Positions 1 through 9,602 of a stretch of 64,000 nt of DNA are shown one piece after another. The stretch comes from Bacteroidales bacterium (GTDB taxonomy: Bacteria; Bacteroidota; Bacteroidia; Bacteroidales; UBA6680). The notes below the pieces were generated by a model. The model ran no database searches and was not told the DNA's origin. It was given only the letters and a program-made list of their open reading frames with translations. The position numbers and the translations under genes were made by a program. The DNA is taken from assembly GCA_025210735.1 (NCBI GenBank), contig JAOARD010000044.1:42479-106478 (forward strand), written 5' to 3'. The first letter of the stretch is position 1. Each line of letters starts with the position of its first letter.

Positions 1-1
1 T

Positions 2-2500
2 GAGGATGGTTCTGCTAACTGGGATATTGCAAAGAAAGATACTGTAGTGGTTGCTGAAACCAAAGAGGTTGCTGCTGAAAATACTACAGAAACCGAGGGT
101 GAAACAGCTTCTGAGGAGCCAATGGAGCTGAATGTATCGCTTAAACATTTTGAGATTGTTGATGCAACAATTAATTATAACGATAAGGTGTCCGGAACAT
201 CTGCTGTTTTAAAGAATCTGAATTTTGCGCTTAACGGTGATTTCTCAATGGCAAATACTGACCTTAATCTTGATCTGTCAATAGAGAATGTTTTGGTTGG
301 AATGGCCGGTATTAATTACCTGAATAATGCAGCTGTTGATTTTGATGCTGTTGTTAGTGCAGATATGGTTAATAGTGTATATGAGCTAAAGGATAACAGA
401 TTAGCAATAAATGATCTTGTTTTAGCATTTGGTGGTAAGTTTGAGATTGGTGATCCTGATATGAAGATTGATCTTAATCTGCATACGGTAGATACAAAGT
501 TTAAAACAGTTCTTTCACTTGTGCCATATATATACCTGAAAGATTTTCAGGATCTGAAAACATCAGGTGAGTTAGCACTTAATGTTAATGTATCAGGTGT
601 ATATAATGATAAGGTTACGCCATCGGTTGATCTCTCTTTTAAGGTTCTGAATGGTATGTTTAGTTATCCTGACTTACCAAAGAATGTTAATGATATTAAT
701 ATAGATTTAAAGGTAGATTGGAATGGGGAGAATAATGATGCCTCAGTTGTGAATCTTGAGAGGTTCTACTTTGTAATGGCGGGTAATCCTTTTAATATTA
801 CTGCAAATGTTAAAACAATAATGTCTGATCCATCATTCTGGGGAGGTATAAAAGGTGATATTGATTTTGCATCGTTAAAAGATGTAATACCTCTTGATAG
901 CATGAGTATCGACGGACGATTAAAAGCTGATGTTAGTTTTGGTGGTAAGCAATCATATCTTGATAGTGAGCAATATGATAAATTTCATGCTAAGGGAAGT
1001 GTTGTTCTTAGCAAGTTCAAATATCTATCGCCTGATCTTCCTGAGGTTGATATAACCCGTGCAAATTTAGTAATGACATCAAAAACGTTAACTCTTAAAG
1101 AGTTTAATGCTTTTGTTGGAGATAATGATTTTAGTGTAACCGGAGAGATAAATGATTATATAACCTATGCTACGGCTGACGGAGTATTGAAAGGAAGCGT
1201 TAATCTTAGATCGTCAAGAATAAATGTTAATGACTTTATGCCGTCGTCAGATACTCCGGAAGAGGAGAAGAGTGAAGAGACCAGTAGTACAGCAGAGCAG
1301 GATAGTGGCAGTAGCAATGCTCAGTCAACCACCGGAAGTAGTTCTGATGTGGCAACTCAGGAGTCAGGCGTTGCGCAGATTCCGGAAAATTTGAACCTGA
1401 AAGTTAATGCTGATATAGATTCTATATTCTATGATAACCTTGAAATAGCTAATTTAAACGGATATATTGCCGTAAAAGATGGTGTGGCAAGTATGAAGAA
1501 TCTGAGCATGGATCTGTTAGAGGGAAGTGTTGTTGTAACAGGCGCATATGATGCTGTAGATATAAACAAACCAAGGGTTGATGTTGGTTTAAAGGTTAAT
1601 GAACTGGATATAAAGAAAACTGCTGAGACATTTAATACAGTAAAATCGTTTGTACCGGTTGCAAAGAGCTGTACGGGTAAGTTCTCTATGAATGCTGATT
1701 TTACAACACTGCTGAATGCAGAGATGAGTCCGGTAAATGAGAGTATTGTTGCTAATGGTGTTTTAAAGCTTAAAAAAGCAGGACTTAAGAATTCTAAACT
1801 GTTTGGTGCAGTGGCTGATGCATTAAAGAATGATAAATACAGAGAGTTGGTTTTGAATAATGTTACCATTAAGTTCTCAATTGTTGATGGCAGATTGTAT
1901 GTTGATCCGTTTAAAATACCGGTTGGTAAAGGAGATGTAACTGTCTCAGGAGATCAGGGACTTGATATGACAATGAATTATCTTTTATCTCTACGTATGC
2001 CTAGATCTGAATTTGGTTCGGGTGTAAATAATCTTGTAGATGGATTATTGAAAGATCTTCCTGTAAAAGTGTCTGATGATGTTAAACTGAATGGTAAGGT
2101 TACAGGAACTGTAGATAAGCCAAAAGTTAAGCTTGTGCTTGGTAAAGGTGATGGAAAGCCATCAGCTAAGGGTAAGGCAAAAGAGGAGATAAACAAAAAG
2201 ATAGATAAGGAGATTGAGGATTTGCTGAAGAAAGCACAACAGGATTCTGATAAGATTAAAGCAGATGCACGTAAAGAGGCAGATAAAGCTATTCAGCAAG
2301 CAATGAAGGAGGCAGATAAGCTTATTGAGAAGGCTGATAACCCTCTGTTAAAGGTTGCTGCTAAAGCATCGGCAAAGAAGCTGAAAGAGGCTGCACAGAA
2401 AGAAGCGGATAAAATTATAGAGAAGGCAGATGTAAAAGCCAACAAGATAATGGAGGATGCTAATAAGAAGGCTGAAGCTAAAAGAAAGCAGAAGAAGTAG
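2..2500 (+). CDS. AsmA-family envelope protein, 5' end outside window
   Basis: The reading frame is open from base 2, so the true start lies upstream of the window; 832 residues are visible. The first visible residues (EDGSANWDI) and the repeated beta-rich segments fit the AsmA/TamB-like bridge-type proteins that act in the periplasm on outer-membrane lipid or protein homeostasis. A Ser/Glu-rich low-complexity insert lies near bases 1240-1375. The last ~100 residues are a Lys/Glu/Ala-rich predicted long helix ending in KRKQKK. A bidirectional terminator follows. The family call is firm; the exact role (lipid transport or assembly) is inferred. Confidence 0.85.
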   Translation, partial: EDGSANWDIAKKDTVVVAETKEVAAENTTETEGETASEEPMELNVSLKHFEIVDATINYNDKVSGTSAVLKNLNFALNGDFSMANTDLNLDLSIENVLVGMAGINYLNNAAVDFDAVVSADMVNSVYELKDNRLAINDLVLAFGGKFEIGDPDMKIDLNLHTVDTKFKTVLSLVPYIYLKDFQDLKTSGELALNVNVSGVYNDKVTPSVDLSFKVLNGMFSYPDLPKNVNDINIDLKVDWNGENNDASVVNLERFYFVMAGNPFNITANVKTIMSDPSFWGGIKGDIDFASLKDVIPLDSMSIDGRLKADVSFGGKQSYLDSEQYDKFHAKGSVVLSKFKYLSPDLPEVDITRANLVMTSKTLTLKEFNAFVGDNDFSVTGEINDYITYATADGVLKGSVNLRSSRINVNDFMPSSDTPEEEKSEETSSTAEQDSGSSNAQSTTGSSSDVATQESGVAQIPENLNLKVNADIDSIFYDNLEIANLNGYIAVKDGVASMKNLSMDLLEGSVVVTGAYDAVDINKPRVDVGLKVNELDIKKTAETFNTVKSFVPVAKSCTGKFSMNADFTTLLNAEMSPVNESIVANGVLKLKKAGLKNSKLFGAVADALKNDKYRELVLNNVTIKFSIVDGRLYVDPFKIPVGKGDVTVSGDQGLDMTMNYLLSLRMPRSEFGSGVNNLVDGLLKDLPVKVSDDVKLNGKVTGTVDKPKVKLVLGKGDGKPSAKGKAKEEINKKIDKEIEDLLKKAQQDSDKIKADARKEADKAIQQAMKEADKLIEKADNPLLKVAAKASAKKLKEAAQKEADKIIEKADVKANKIMEDANKKAEAKRKQKK

Positions 2501-2520
2501 AGACTGTTTTGATTATATAA

Positions 2521-2558
2521 AAAAGAGCCGCTGATATTTTGTCAGCGGCTCTTTTTTA
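2521..2558. terminator. Bidirectional intrinsic terminator
   Basis: A perfect 10-bp stem (GAGCCGCTGA at 2525-2534 with TCAGCGGCTC at 2542-2551) is flanked by A-run and T-run on opposite sides. It can therefore end both the AsmA-like gene and the convergent M23 peptidase gene. Confidence 0.9.
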
Positions 2559-2560
2559 TC

Positions 2561-4246
2561 TTAAAGTGTTATTTTTGTTGAGTATACCTCAATGTTTCCG
2601 GTTACATCGGTTACATAAAGGTCAAGAGTGTTTACTTTCTCAAACTTAAATGGTGGTTTTTTGTAATCAAAAGTAAGCAGACTGTTTTTTGCATCGTAGT
2701 CAAAAAGAATCCATTTGCCGTTAAGGTACCCGTTGTATGTTTTTATACCAGACAGTGTATCTTTAATTACAAACTTTATCTTTTTGTATCTTTTATACTT
2801 CTTATTATTGATATTTATTGGTTTTATTACAGGAGCAACTGTATCTGTAAGTATAGTATATGTTCCCTCAGATCTTATATAACCCGTAACTTTATTCTTC
2901 TTTATAGTTGTATATACCGGACTAAAAGAGTTGTTCTTTTTGTTGTATTTACACCAAACAAGTTTGTTTGGCTGATTGGTCTTTACTTTGTTTACCGGAT
3001 ACATAATATTAGCCGATTTGTGCAGAGCAGCACCTTCAATATTAAACGTTATGAATGGTGAGTGATACCCTTTTATAGTAGTATCTTTAATACTGTAATT
3101 AACCTTTCGGTATAGTGTGTTCTTGAAGAAACAGATGCTTGCGTTTGATCTCTTTAATGTCTTTTTTGCTGTGTATCCAATGTAGTTTTTATCTGTTTTT
3201 TCACCTGCTTTTACATCTTTTTTTCTGATTTTAAATGACACCACAGAGCTATTTCCATGACTATCGGTGGTTATAATTTTTACTCTGTGAATATTATAGT
3301 CGTTAAGAGAGAATATGCCTTCTGATTCGGTGTTTTTGTAGATATCTATTTTGTTGTTTGGCAGAATGTGTGTTCTGTATACATTTTTTCTCTTCTTCTT
3401 TTTTAGTTCGTAATCAACAACTGCATTAGCGTATCTGGTATAGTTAAAAAAGAAACTGTTTATCTCTTGTTCAAAAACAAGTCTGTTATCTATATATGTT
3501 TTTATTGATTTTACTCCATTGCGACTTCTGCTGCCATTGCCATAATCGTACACCTCAACACCAAAAGAGAACATTTCTGATACAGGTACTATTTTGTTTC
3601 TGATATTGTATTTCCCCTTCTCTGATCTATAGGTTTTTATCAGATCAGAACGTTTGTAAAACCCTGAATTGATATTATAAACAGCAACATTTCTTATAGA
3701 TGGCGATATATCATCTTTGATAGGGAAATTAAAGTCTATAGGATTCAGAACCTCCTGTGTTTTTGTTTTTCGTATCTCAAAATGAAGGTGAGGACCCATT
3801 GAACTTCCGGAATTACCCGACAGTGCAATAATCTCGCCTTTTGTTACTTTAATCTCGTCTTTATCAAGATTAAGATCAATTGAAAATGTTTGCGACTCAT
3901 ATTGTCTCTTTTTTAAATACTCGTCTATTTTTTCTGATAATGATTTAAGGTGTCCGTATACAGATGTGTGACCTGATGGATGATTTATATATATAGCCTT
4001 ACCATATCCTCCAGCCCGTATCTTTATTCTGGCAACATATCCGCTATCAATTGACTTTACAGGAACACCTGTTCTGCCTTGTGTTCTAATGTCGATACCA
4101 GAATGAAAATGGTTGGTTCTTATTTCGGCAAAACTACCCGACAGACTAAGAGGAATATCAATAGGTGGATTAAAATTTGTTTTTTGAGCATAAATAACGT
4201 AAGTTGCTAAAAAAGATAGCAGAATAGTAAGCGCTTTTTTATTCAT
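2561..4246 (-). CDS. M23 family metallopeptidase, secreted
   Basis: This 561-residue protein has an N-terminal signal peptide (hydrophobic stretch at residues ~5-20, ending near YAQ). The LytM/M23 domain follows directly: H48-x3-D52 in NHFHSGID and H153-x-H155 in HLHFEIR are the expected Zn ligands, so it is probably an active peptidoglycan endopeptidase. Residues ~190-561 form a beta-rich C-terminal extension with two or more Ig-like segments, as is common in Bacteroidetes M23 proteins. It stands alone on the minus strand, with a candidate promoter at 4262-4292. The precise cross-link cut is unknown. Confidence 0.88.
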   Translation of the reverse strand: MNKKALTILLSFLATYVIYAQKTNFNPPIDIPLSLSGSFAEIRTNHFHSGIDIRTQGRTGVPVKSIDSGYVARIKIRAGGYGKAIYINHPSGHTSVYGHLKSLSEKIDEYLKKRQYESQTFSIDLNLDKDEIKVTKGEIIALSGNSGSSMGPHLHFEIRKTKTQEVLNPIDFNFPIKDDISPSIRNVAVYNINSGFYKRSDLIKTYRSEKGKYNIRNKIVPVSEMFSFGVEVYDYGNGSRSRNGVKSIKTYIDNRLVFEQEINSFFFNYTRYANAVVDYELKKKKRKNVYRTHILPNNKIDIYKNTESEGIFSLNDYNIHRVKIITTDSHGNSSVVSFKIRKKDVKAGEKTDKNYIGYTAKKTLKRSNASICFFKNTLYRKVNYSIKDTTIKGYHSPFITFNIEGAALHKSANIMYPVNKVKTNQPNKLVWCKYNKKNNSFSPVYTTIKKNKVTGYIRSEGTYTILTDTVAPVIKPININNKKYKRYKKIKFVIKDTLSGIKTYNGYLNGKWILFDYDAKNSLLTFDYKKPPFKFEKVNTLDLYVTDVTGNIEVYSTKITL

Positions 4247-4261
4247 TATGTTTTTTTATTG

Positions 4262-4292
4262 CAAAGTTACGCGCTATATAAGAAAAAACAGA
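4262..4292 (-). promoter_or_regulatory. Candidate Bacteroidetes promoter for the M23 gene
   Basis: On the minus strand TAACTTTG (4262-4269) matches the TAnnTTTG -7 box. Nineteen bases further upstream TCTG (4289-4292) is one mismatch from the TTTG -33 box. It lies 16 bases before the start codon, giving a very short leader. Confidence 0.5.
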
Positions 4293-4358
4293 ATTAATAA
4301 AGGTTAAAAATTTGCGCTAAAATGTAAATTTATTACTTTTATAATACATAAAGAGTAT

Positions 4359-4366
4359 TATTTTTG
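4359..4366 (+). promoter_or_regulatory. -7 box candidate for the coiled-coil/zapA operon
   Basis: TATTTTTG matches TAnnTTTG and ends 16 bases before the ATG at 4383. The -33 position holds only a T-run, so the match is partial. Confidence 0.4.
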
Positions 4367-4382
4367 TACGAAACAAAGAAGC

Positions 4383-4679
4383 ATGAATAAAGCCGGACAA
4401 ATAGTCATAGCCAATATTAATGAGAAAGTATCTCAGCTTGAAGATAAGTTAGAGAAGCTTATTCATGAGCGTGACGAACTTTTGTCTGAGAATATGCTGT
4501 TGAAGCAAAGTCAGCTTCGTTATGAGGTTGAGGTTAAAGAGTGGGAAAAGAAGTATGACACTCTAAAATTGGCTAAATCTTTTGTTGATGGCGAATCAAA
4601 TGATTCTTCAGAAGCAAAGAAAAAAGTAGCCAGAATTGTGCGGGAAATTGATAAATGTATAGCTTTATTAAATAGGTAA
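4383..4679 (+). CDS. Small coiled-coil protein upstream of zapA
   Basis: 98 residues, Glu/Lys-rich. A predicted coiled coil covers residues ~10-65 (heptad-like spacing through VSQLEDKLEKLIHERDELL) and is followed by a short second helix. There is no signal peptide and no enzyme motif. It ends two bases before the zapA start, so translation is probably coupled. The position and coiled coil suggest a role with ZapA in cell division, for example as a ZapB-like partner. That is inference from context only; I do not recognise a named family. Confidence 0.75.
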   Translation: MNKAGQIVIANINEKVSQLEDKLEKLIHERDELLSENMLLKQSQLRYEVEVKEWEKKYDTLKLAKSFVDGESNDSSEAKKKVARIVREIDKCIALLNR

Positions 4680-4681
4680 TT

Positions 4682-4969
4682 ATGGATGATAAGTTTACTA
4701 TAAGAGTAAATGTTGTTGATCGGTATTATCCTCTGAAGATTCAAAGGAAAGATGAGGAGACAATACGACGTGCCGCAAAGCTTATTAATGATAAGGTAGT
4801 ACAATATAAACAGAGATATACAGATAAAGATGTTCAGGATTTTTTAGCCATGGCATCGCTACAATTTGTTATTAAATTACTTGAAGGAGAAGGAGCTCAA
4901 TCAATAGAACCTTTTCTTAATGAGTTAAGTGCTTTAGAAACAAAGTTAGATGATCTGTTAGATAAATAA
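4682..4969 (+). CDS. zapA: Cell division protein ZapA
   Basis: 95 residues, the usual ZapA length. The N-terminal part (FTIRVNVVDRYYPLKI, then EETIRRAAKLINDKV) matches the ZapA globular head, and the C-terminal half is the dimer/tetramer helix. The protein binds and bundles FtsZ filaments at the Z ring in the cytoplasm. It is the second gene of a two-gene operon and is followed by a 6S-like RNA, the same neighbourhood as zapA-ssrS in Escherichia coli. Confidence 0.88.
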   Translation: MDDKFTIRVNVVDRYYPLKIQRKDEETIRRAAKLINDKVVQYKQRYTDKDVQDFLAMASLQFVIKLLEGEGAQSIEPFLNELSALETKLDDLLDK

Positions 4970-5011
4970 ATAGTGAATAAAGACGTTCTTTAAAATAGCA
5001 ATTAGGAATTT

Positions 5012-5196
5012 ACCCGCATAGTTCCATAATTTTGAAAACTCAACAGATATAAAATTGGAGTAAAGCTCAATTACGGAGTAGAGCAGGCCTAACCCGATTC
5101 GTCGGTTCTGAAAAGACATAGGAAACTCGATACTGTAAGGCAGCTCCAGCCGTGTCATTCGGGGTTTTTCAAAAGGGGATTATGTGGGTTTTTTTA
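5012..5196 (+). ncRNA. ssrS: 6S-like regulatory RNA candidate
   Basis: The ~185-base interval between zapA and rny has no ORF but has RNA-like pairing. A closing stem joins ACCCGCATA (5012-5020) to TATGTGGGT (5181-5189), followed by a T-run. An internal hairpin pairs 5054-5060 with 5066-5071. A distal stem joins GAGC/CCT (5081-5090) to AGG/GCTC (5138-5146), with a CCGA/TCGG hairpin (5094-5105) inside. Length, long-rod layout and the zapA neighbourhood fit 6S RNA, which binds the housekeeping RNA polymerase holoenzyme. I could not fit a canonical central bubble with certainty. Confidence 0.65.
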
Positions 5197-5218
5197 TTAT
5201 ATAAATTAACTTGAGATT

Positions 5219-6754
5219 ATGATAATACATATTATTGTTGGTGTGGTTGCTTTTATTCTGGGGGGTACGCTTTCGTATTTCATGTGGGATAAAGCTTTGA
5301 TGAAAAGGCGTGATAAAATAATTAAGGAGGGACAAGCTGAAGCAGAGGTTATAAAGAAAGATAAAATACTTCAGGCAAAAGAGAAGTTTCTTCACCTAAG
5401 ATCAGAGCATGAGAAGCATATAAATGAAAAGAATTCAAAGATAAACTCTATAGAGCAGAAGATAAAGCAAAGAGAAAATACTTTATCGCAGAAGCATGAG
5501 GAGTTGCAACGTAAAAAGAATGAGGTTGATGCTGTAAGAGATAATCTGACAGCTCAGATAGAAGTTGTAGAGAAGAAAACTGCTGAGTTAGAAAAAGCTC
5601 ACAAACAACAGGTTGAGGCCTTGGAGTCTATATCTGGATTATCTGCTGATGAGGCAAAAGCACAATTAGTAGAGTCGTTAAAAGAGGAGGCTAAAACTGA
5701 AGCGATGTCGTATATTAACGATATTATGGATGAGGCTAAAATATCTGCTAATAAAGAGGCTAAGCGTGTAGTTGTTCAAACAATACAGCGTGTTGCAACA
5801 GAGTCGGCAATTGAAAATTCTGTTACAGTATTCCATATAGATAACGACGAGATTAAAGGTAGAATTATTGGTAGAGAGGGACGTAATATCAGGGCTCTTG
5901 AAGCAGCTACAGGTGTTGAGATTATTGTAGATGATACACCGGAAGCTATTATCCTTTCAGCTTTTGATCCTGTACGTAGAGAGATTGCAAGATTGGCTCT
6001 TCATCAGTTAGTTACTGACGGAAGAATTCACCCTGCCCGTATTGAAGAAATAGTTGACAAAACTAAGAAGCAGATAGAAGAGGAGATTATTGAAACAGGT
6101 AAGCGTACTGCTATAGATTTAGGTGTTCATGGATTACATCCTGAGTTGATAAGACTTATTGGTAAGATGAAGTACAGATCGTCATATGGTCAGAACCTGC
6201 TTCAGCACTCAAGAGAGGTTGCTAATCTTTCAGCAATAATGGCTTCGGAGCTTGGTTTAAATCCTAAGGTTGCTAAAAGAGCCGGACTGTTACATGATAT
6301 TGGTAAGGTGCCGGATGACGAGCCGGAATTACCACACGCAATTCTTGGTATGAAGTTGGCTGAGAAGTATAAGGAAAAAGCGGACGTGTGTAATGCTATT
6401 GGAGCGCACCACGACGAGTTGGAGATGACAACACTTATTTCGCCAATTGTACAGGTTTGTGACGCTATATCAGGTGCAAGACCAGGTGCAAGACGTGAGG
6501 TTGTTGAATCTTATATTAAGCGATTGAAAGATCTTGAGAATTTAGCCCTTTCATATCCTGGAGTAACAAAGACTTATGCTATTCAGGCTGGTCGTGAATT
6601 AAGAGTTATTGTAGGTAGTGAGAAGATTACTGATAAAGAAGCAGAGAGTTTATCATACGATATTTCAAAGAAAATTCAGGACGAGATGACATATCCCGGA
6701 CAGATTAAAATCACTGTTATCAGGGAGACTCGTGCAATTTCATATGCTAAATAG
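5219..6754 (+). CDS. rny: Ribonuclease Y
   Basis: 511 residues, the normal RNase Y length. Order of parts: N-terminal membrane helix (residues ~2-22), long coiled coil (~30-190), KH RNA-binding domain with [15 protein letters not shown] (~215-230), and HD domain with H359-D360 in LLHDIGK. RNase Y is a membrane-anchored endoribonuclease that starts mRNA decay. The gene has its own terminator at 6779-6815. The ATG at 5219 gives a complete N-terminal helix. Confidence 0.95.
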   Translation: MIIHIIVGVVAFILGGTLSYFMWDKALMKRRDKIIKEGQAEAEVIKKDKILQAKEKFLHLRSEHEKHINEKNSKINSIEQKIKQRENTLSQKHEELQRKKNEVDAVRDNLTAQIEVVEKKTAELEKAHKQQVEALESISGLSADEAKAQLVESLKEEAKTEAMSYINDIMDEAKISANKEAKRVVVQTIQRVATESAIENSVTVFHIDNDEIKGRIIGREGRNIRALEAATGVEIIVDDTPEAIILSAFDPVRREIARLALHQLVTDGRIHPARIEEIVDKTKKQIEEEIIETGKRTAIDLGVHGLHPELIRLIGKMKYRSSYGQNLLQHSREVANLSAIMASELGLNPKVAKRAGLLHDIGKVPDDEPELPHAILGMKLAEKYKEKADVCNAIGAHHDELEMTTLISPIVQVCDAISGARPGARREVVESYIKRLKDLENLALSYPGVTKTYAIQAGRELRVIVGSEKITDKEAESLSYDISKKIQDEMTYPGQIKITVIRETRAISYAK

Positions 6755-6778
6755 TTAAAAGGATATATGATAATGTTA

Positions 6779-6815
6779 AAAAAAGGGTGTGATAATAGTG
6801 TCACACCCTTTTTAT
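6779..6815 (+). terminator. Intrinsic terminator after rny
   Basis: A 10-bp stem, AAGGGTGTGA (6783-6792) with TCACACCCTT (6801-6810), is followed by a T-rich tail. It separates rny from the sugar-nucleotide genes. Confidence 0.88.
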
Positions 6816-6857
6816 GTAACGGTTTATTTCTTAAATTTGAATCACAAAATTTTAGTT

Positions 6858-7991
6858 ATGAAGGAAATCCAAATGGTGGACTTGAAGTCCCAATACGATA
6901 AAATAAAGGGTGAAATAGATAGTTCTATACAAGAGGTAATTAACTCATGTCAGTTTATAAACGGGTCAAAAGTGAAGGCTTTTTCTGACAATGCGGAAAA
7001 GTATCTTGATGTAAAGCATTTTATTCCGTGTGCAAACGGAACAGATGCTCTTCAGATTGCAATGATGGCTCTTGGTTTGAAACCGGGCGATGAGGTTATT
7101 ACAGCAGATTTTACTTTTATAGCTACAGTTGAAGTAATTGCATTACTTGGATTAAAGCCTGTTTTGGTTGATGTTGATAAAGACACATTCTTAATGGATA
7201 TCGAATCGCTTAAAGCAGCTATTACGCCTAAAACTAAAGCTATTGTTCCTGTACACCTGTTTGGTCAGTGTGCAAATATGGAAGAGATACTTGCTATTGC
7301 AAAAGACAATGATCTTTTTGTAATTGAAGATTCAGCTCAGGCTTTTGGATCTGATTATACTTTTTCTAATGGTGATGTTAAGAAGGCTGGAACTATGGGG
7401 CACTTTGGCTGTACATCATTTTTTCCGTCTAAAAACCTTGGCTGCTATGGCGATGGTGGTGCTCTTTATACTAACGATGATGAGTTGGCCGACATGGCAC
7501 GTATGATTGTTAATCATGGAATGAAGAAAAGATATTACCATGAGGTTATTGGAGTTAACTCAAGACTGGATTCTGTTCAGGCTGCTGTTTTAGATGTTAA
7601 GCTGAACTATATTGATGAGTATAATAGTAGAAGAAGAGATGCTGCCGAGTTTTACAATAGAGAACTTTCGGATATAGAATTTATACAAACACCGGTAAAA
7701 TCAGAAAAGAGCAGTCATATATATCATCAATATACAATGCTTATTACTGGTGGTCATCGTGATGGATTACGTGACTATTTAGATACTAAAAATATACCTG
7801 CAATGATATATTATCCGGTGCCACTACATGTGCAAAAAGCATTTGATTATAATGAGCCGGAAGCTGAAGCAAAATTTGTGAATACTAATACAATTTCAGA
7901 CCTTGTTTTATCGTTGCCAATGCATACAGAGTTAACCAATGAGCAACTTGACTATATTGTAACGGAGATTAAAAACTATTTTAAAGAGTAA
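6858..7991 (+). CDS. wbpE: DegT/DnrJ/EryC1/StrS aminotransferase, WbpE-like
   Basis: 377 residues. The frame is open further upstream, but that would place the start inside the rny terminator; ATG 6858 gives the family-typical N-terminus MKEIQMVDLKSQY. The PLP lysine lies in FFPSKNLGCYGDGG, and EDSAQAFG is the usual cofactor-binding segment. WbpE-type enzymes put the 3-amino group on UDP-3-keto-GlcNAcA using glutamate. The next three genes supply the acetyltransferase, oxidase and 6-dehydrogenase of that pathway, which makes the substrate call reasonable; family membership itself is certain. Confidence 0.85.
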   Translation: MKEIQMVDLKSQYDKIKGEIDSSIQEVINSCQFINGSKVKAFSDNAEKYLDVKHFIPCANGTDALQIAMMALGLKPGDEVITADFTFIATVEVIALLGLKPVLVDVDKDTFLMDIESLKAAITPKTKAIVPVHLFGQCANMEEILAIAKDNDLFVIEDSAQAFGSDYTFSNGDVKKAGTMGHFGCTSFFPSKNLGCYGDGGALYTNDDELADMARMIVNHGMKKRYYHEVIGVNSRLDSVQAAVLDVKLNYIDEYNSRRRDAAEFYNRELSDIEFIQTPVKSEKSSHIYHQYTMLITGGHRDGLRDYLDTKNIPAMIYYPVPLHVQKAFDYNEPEAEAKFVNTNTISDLVLSLPMHTELTNEQLDYIVTEIKNYFKE

Positions 7992-7995
7992 AACT

Positions 7996-8568
7996 ATGGA
8001 TAATTACTTTGCACACCCCAGTGCAGTTGTTGATGATAACTGTAATATTGGTGAGGGGACAAAAATATGGCATTTTTCGCATATTATGAGTGATTGTGTT
8101 ATAGGCGAAAAATGTAATATAGGGCAGAATGTGGTTGTCTCTCCTGGTGTTATTATGGGTAAAAATGTTAAAGTCCAGAATAACGTGTCACTTTATACAG
8201 GTGTGGTTTGTGAAGATGATGTATTCTTAGGGCCTTCTATGGTCTTTACTAATATTACAAATCCACGCAGTGCAATTGTACGAAGAGACCAATATAGTAA
8301 AACATTCGTTCGTAAAGGTGCTTCAATTGGAGCAAATGCAACTGTTGTTTGTGGTAACGAAATTGGTGAATATGCTCTTATAGGAGCAGGAGCTGTTATT
8401 ACAAAACCAGTTAAACCATATGCACTTGTTGTAGGAAATCCTGCTCGTCAGATAGGTTGGGTTTCTGAATACGGACACAGATTGGAGTTTGATCAATCTG
8501 GTGAAGCAACATGCCCGGAAAGTAAGGATAGATATCGTTTGAGTAACGATACTGTTGAAAAGGTTTGA
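7996..8568 (+). CDS. wbpD: WbpD-like UDP-3-amino-GlcNAcA N-acetyltransferase
   Basis: 190 residues forming a left-handed beta helix of hexapeptide repeats (CNIGEGTKIWHFSHI, GEKCNIGQNVVVSPG, GASIGANATVVCG), close to the length of WbpD/WlbB. These trimeric cytoplasmic enzymes transfer acetyl from acetyl-CoA to the 3-amino group of the UDP-aminouronic acid. It starts 4 bases after the aminotransferase. A short TCGGTT/AACCGA hairpin (8601-8626) lies between it and the next gene. Confidence 0.85.
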   Translation: MDNYFAHPSAVVDDNCNIGEGTKIWHFSHIMSDCVIGEKCNIGQNVVVSPGVIMGKNVKVQNNVSLYTGVVCEDDVFLGPSMVFTNITNPRSAIVRRDQYSKTFVRKGASIGANATVVCGNEIGEYALIGAGAVITKPVKPYALVVGNPARQIGWVSEYGHRLEFDQSGEATCPESKDRYRLSNDTVEKV

Positions 8569-8654
8569 TAATAAGTGGTTATTGAAGAAATTGAATATAG
8601 TCGGTTTTGTTTGGAAGTATAACCGATTTATAATTAAGAAAGAGATTTAGACAG

Positions 8655-9593
8655 ATGAAAAATTTTGGTATAGTAGGTGTTGCTGGATATATTGCTATCA
8701 GACACCTTAAAGCTATAAAAGATACAGGAAACCAATTGGTTGCTGCGCTAGATAGATTTGATAGTGTTGGACAAATGGATGCGTTTTTTCCTGAGGCAGA
8801 TTTCTTTGTTGAATTTGAGCGATTTGACAGACATTTTGATAAACTTAAAAGAACAGGAACTAAGATAGATTATGTAAGTATTTGTTCACCTAACTATTTG
8901 CATGATTCACATATAAGATTTGCTCTCAGACATGGGGCAGATGCTATATGTGAAAAACCATTAGTGCTAAATCCATGGAATGTAGATGCATTAATGGAGA
9001 TAGAGAGGGAGACGGGCAAACGTATTTACAATATCTTGCAGTTGCGTCTTCATCCGTCTATTATTGCTCTTAAACAAAAAATAGATAATGGACCAAAAGA
9101 TAAAATCTATGATATAGATCTTACGTATATCACAAGTCGTGGACGTTGGTATGATATTTCATGGAAAGGTGATATGCATAAGTCAGGTGGTGTGGCAACA
9201 AATATTGGAGTCCATTTTTACGATATGCTTACATGGATATTTGGTGATGTAAAAGAAAATACCGTACATTTAAGAGATGATCACAGATCAGCAGGGTATC
9301 TTGAACTTGAAAAAGCAAGAGTACGTTGGTATTTAAGTGTTGATTATAACGATGTGCCTGAAGAGTATAAGGCAAAAGGACAAAGAACATACAGGTCAAT
9401 AACTGTTGAGGATGATGAGATTGAGTTTAGTGGTGGCTTTACGGATTTGCATACTTTGTCATATCAGAATATTCTTGAGGGTAATGGATTTGGTCTTGCA
9501 GAGGCAAAGAAATCTATAGAGATTGTTCATGATATAAGAAATTCGGAAATAAAAGGTTTAACAGGAGAATGGCATCCATTCTGCAAAAAATAA
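8655..9593 (+). CDS. wbpB: Gfo/Idh/MocA oxidoreductase, WbpB-like
   Basis: 312 residues. The N-terminal Rossmann fold begins FGIVGVAGYIAIRHLKAI, and CEKPLVLN is the Gfo/Idh/MocA signature. SGGVATNIGVHFYDML matches the catalytic His region of WbpB/WlbA oxidases. It oxidises C3 of UDP-GlcNAcA so that the WbpE-like enzyme can aminate it; in WbpB the bound NAD is recycled with 2-oxoglutarate. Length and neighbours fit well. Confidence 0.87.
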   Translation: MKNFGIVGVAGYIAIRHLKAIKDTGNQLVAALDRFDSVGQMDAFFPEADFFVEFERFDRHFDKLKRTGTKIDYVSICSPNYLHDSHIRFALRHGADAICEKPLVLNPWNVDALMEIERETGKRIYNILQLRLHPSIIALKQKIDNGPKDKIYDIDLTYITSRGRWYDISWKGDMHKSGGVATNIGVHFYDMLTWIFGDVKENTVHLRDDHRSAGYLELEKARVRWYLSVDYNDVPEEYKAKGQRTYRSITVEDDEIEFSGGFTDLHTLSYQNILEGNGFGLAEAKKSIEIVHDIRNSEIKGLTGEWHPFCKK

Positions 9594-9602
9594 TATCTAA
9601 TT

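Noticed and set aside
1429..1869. 146-codon minus-strand open frame inside the AsmA-like gene
   Set aside because: Antisense to a well-supported coding region, no recognisable protein features and no start context; a shadow frame.
5012..5196. tmRNA or RNase P RNA as the identity of the zapA-rny RNA
   Set aside because: Too short, and no alanine-tRNA-like ends, tag frame or P4-like conserved core is visible; 6S fits better.
6789..6857. N-terminal extension of the WbpE-like gene
   Set aside because: It would start inside the rny terminator hairpin, and the added residues do not match the family; ATG 6858 is the natural start.
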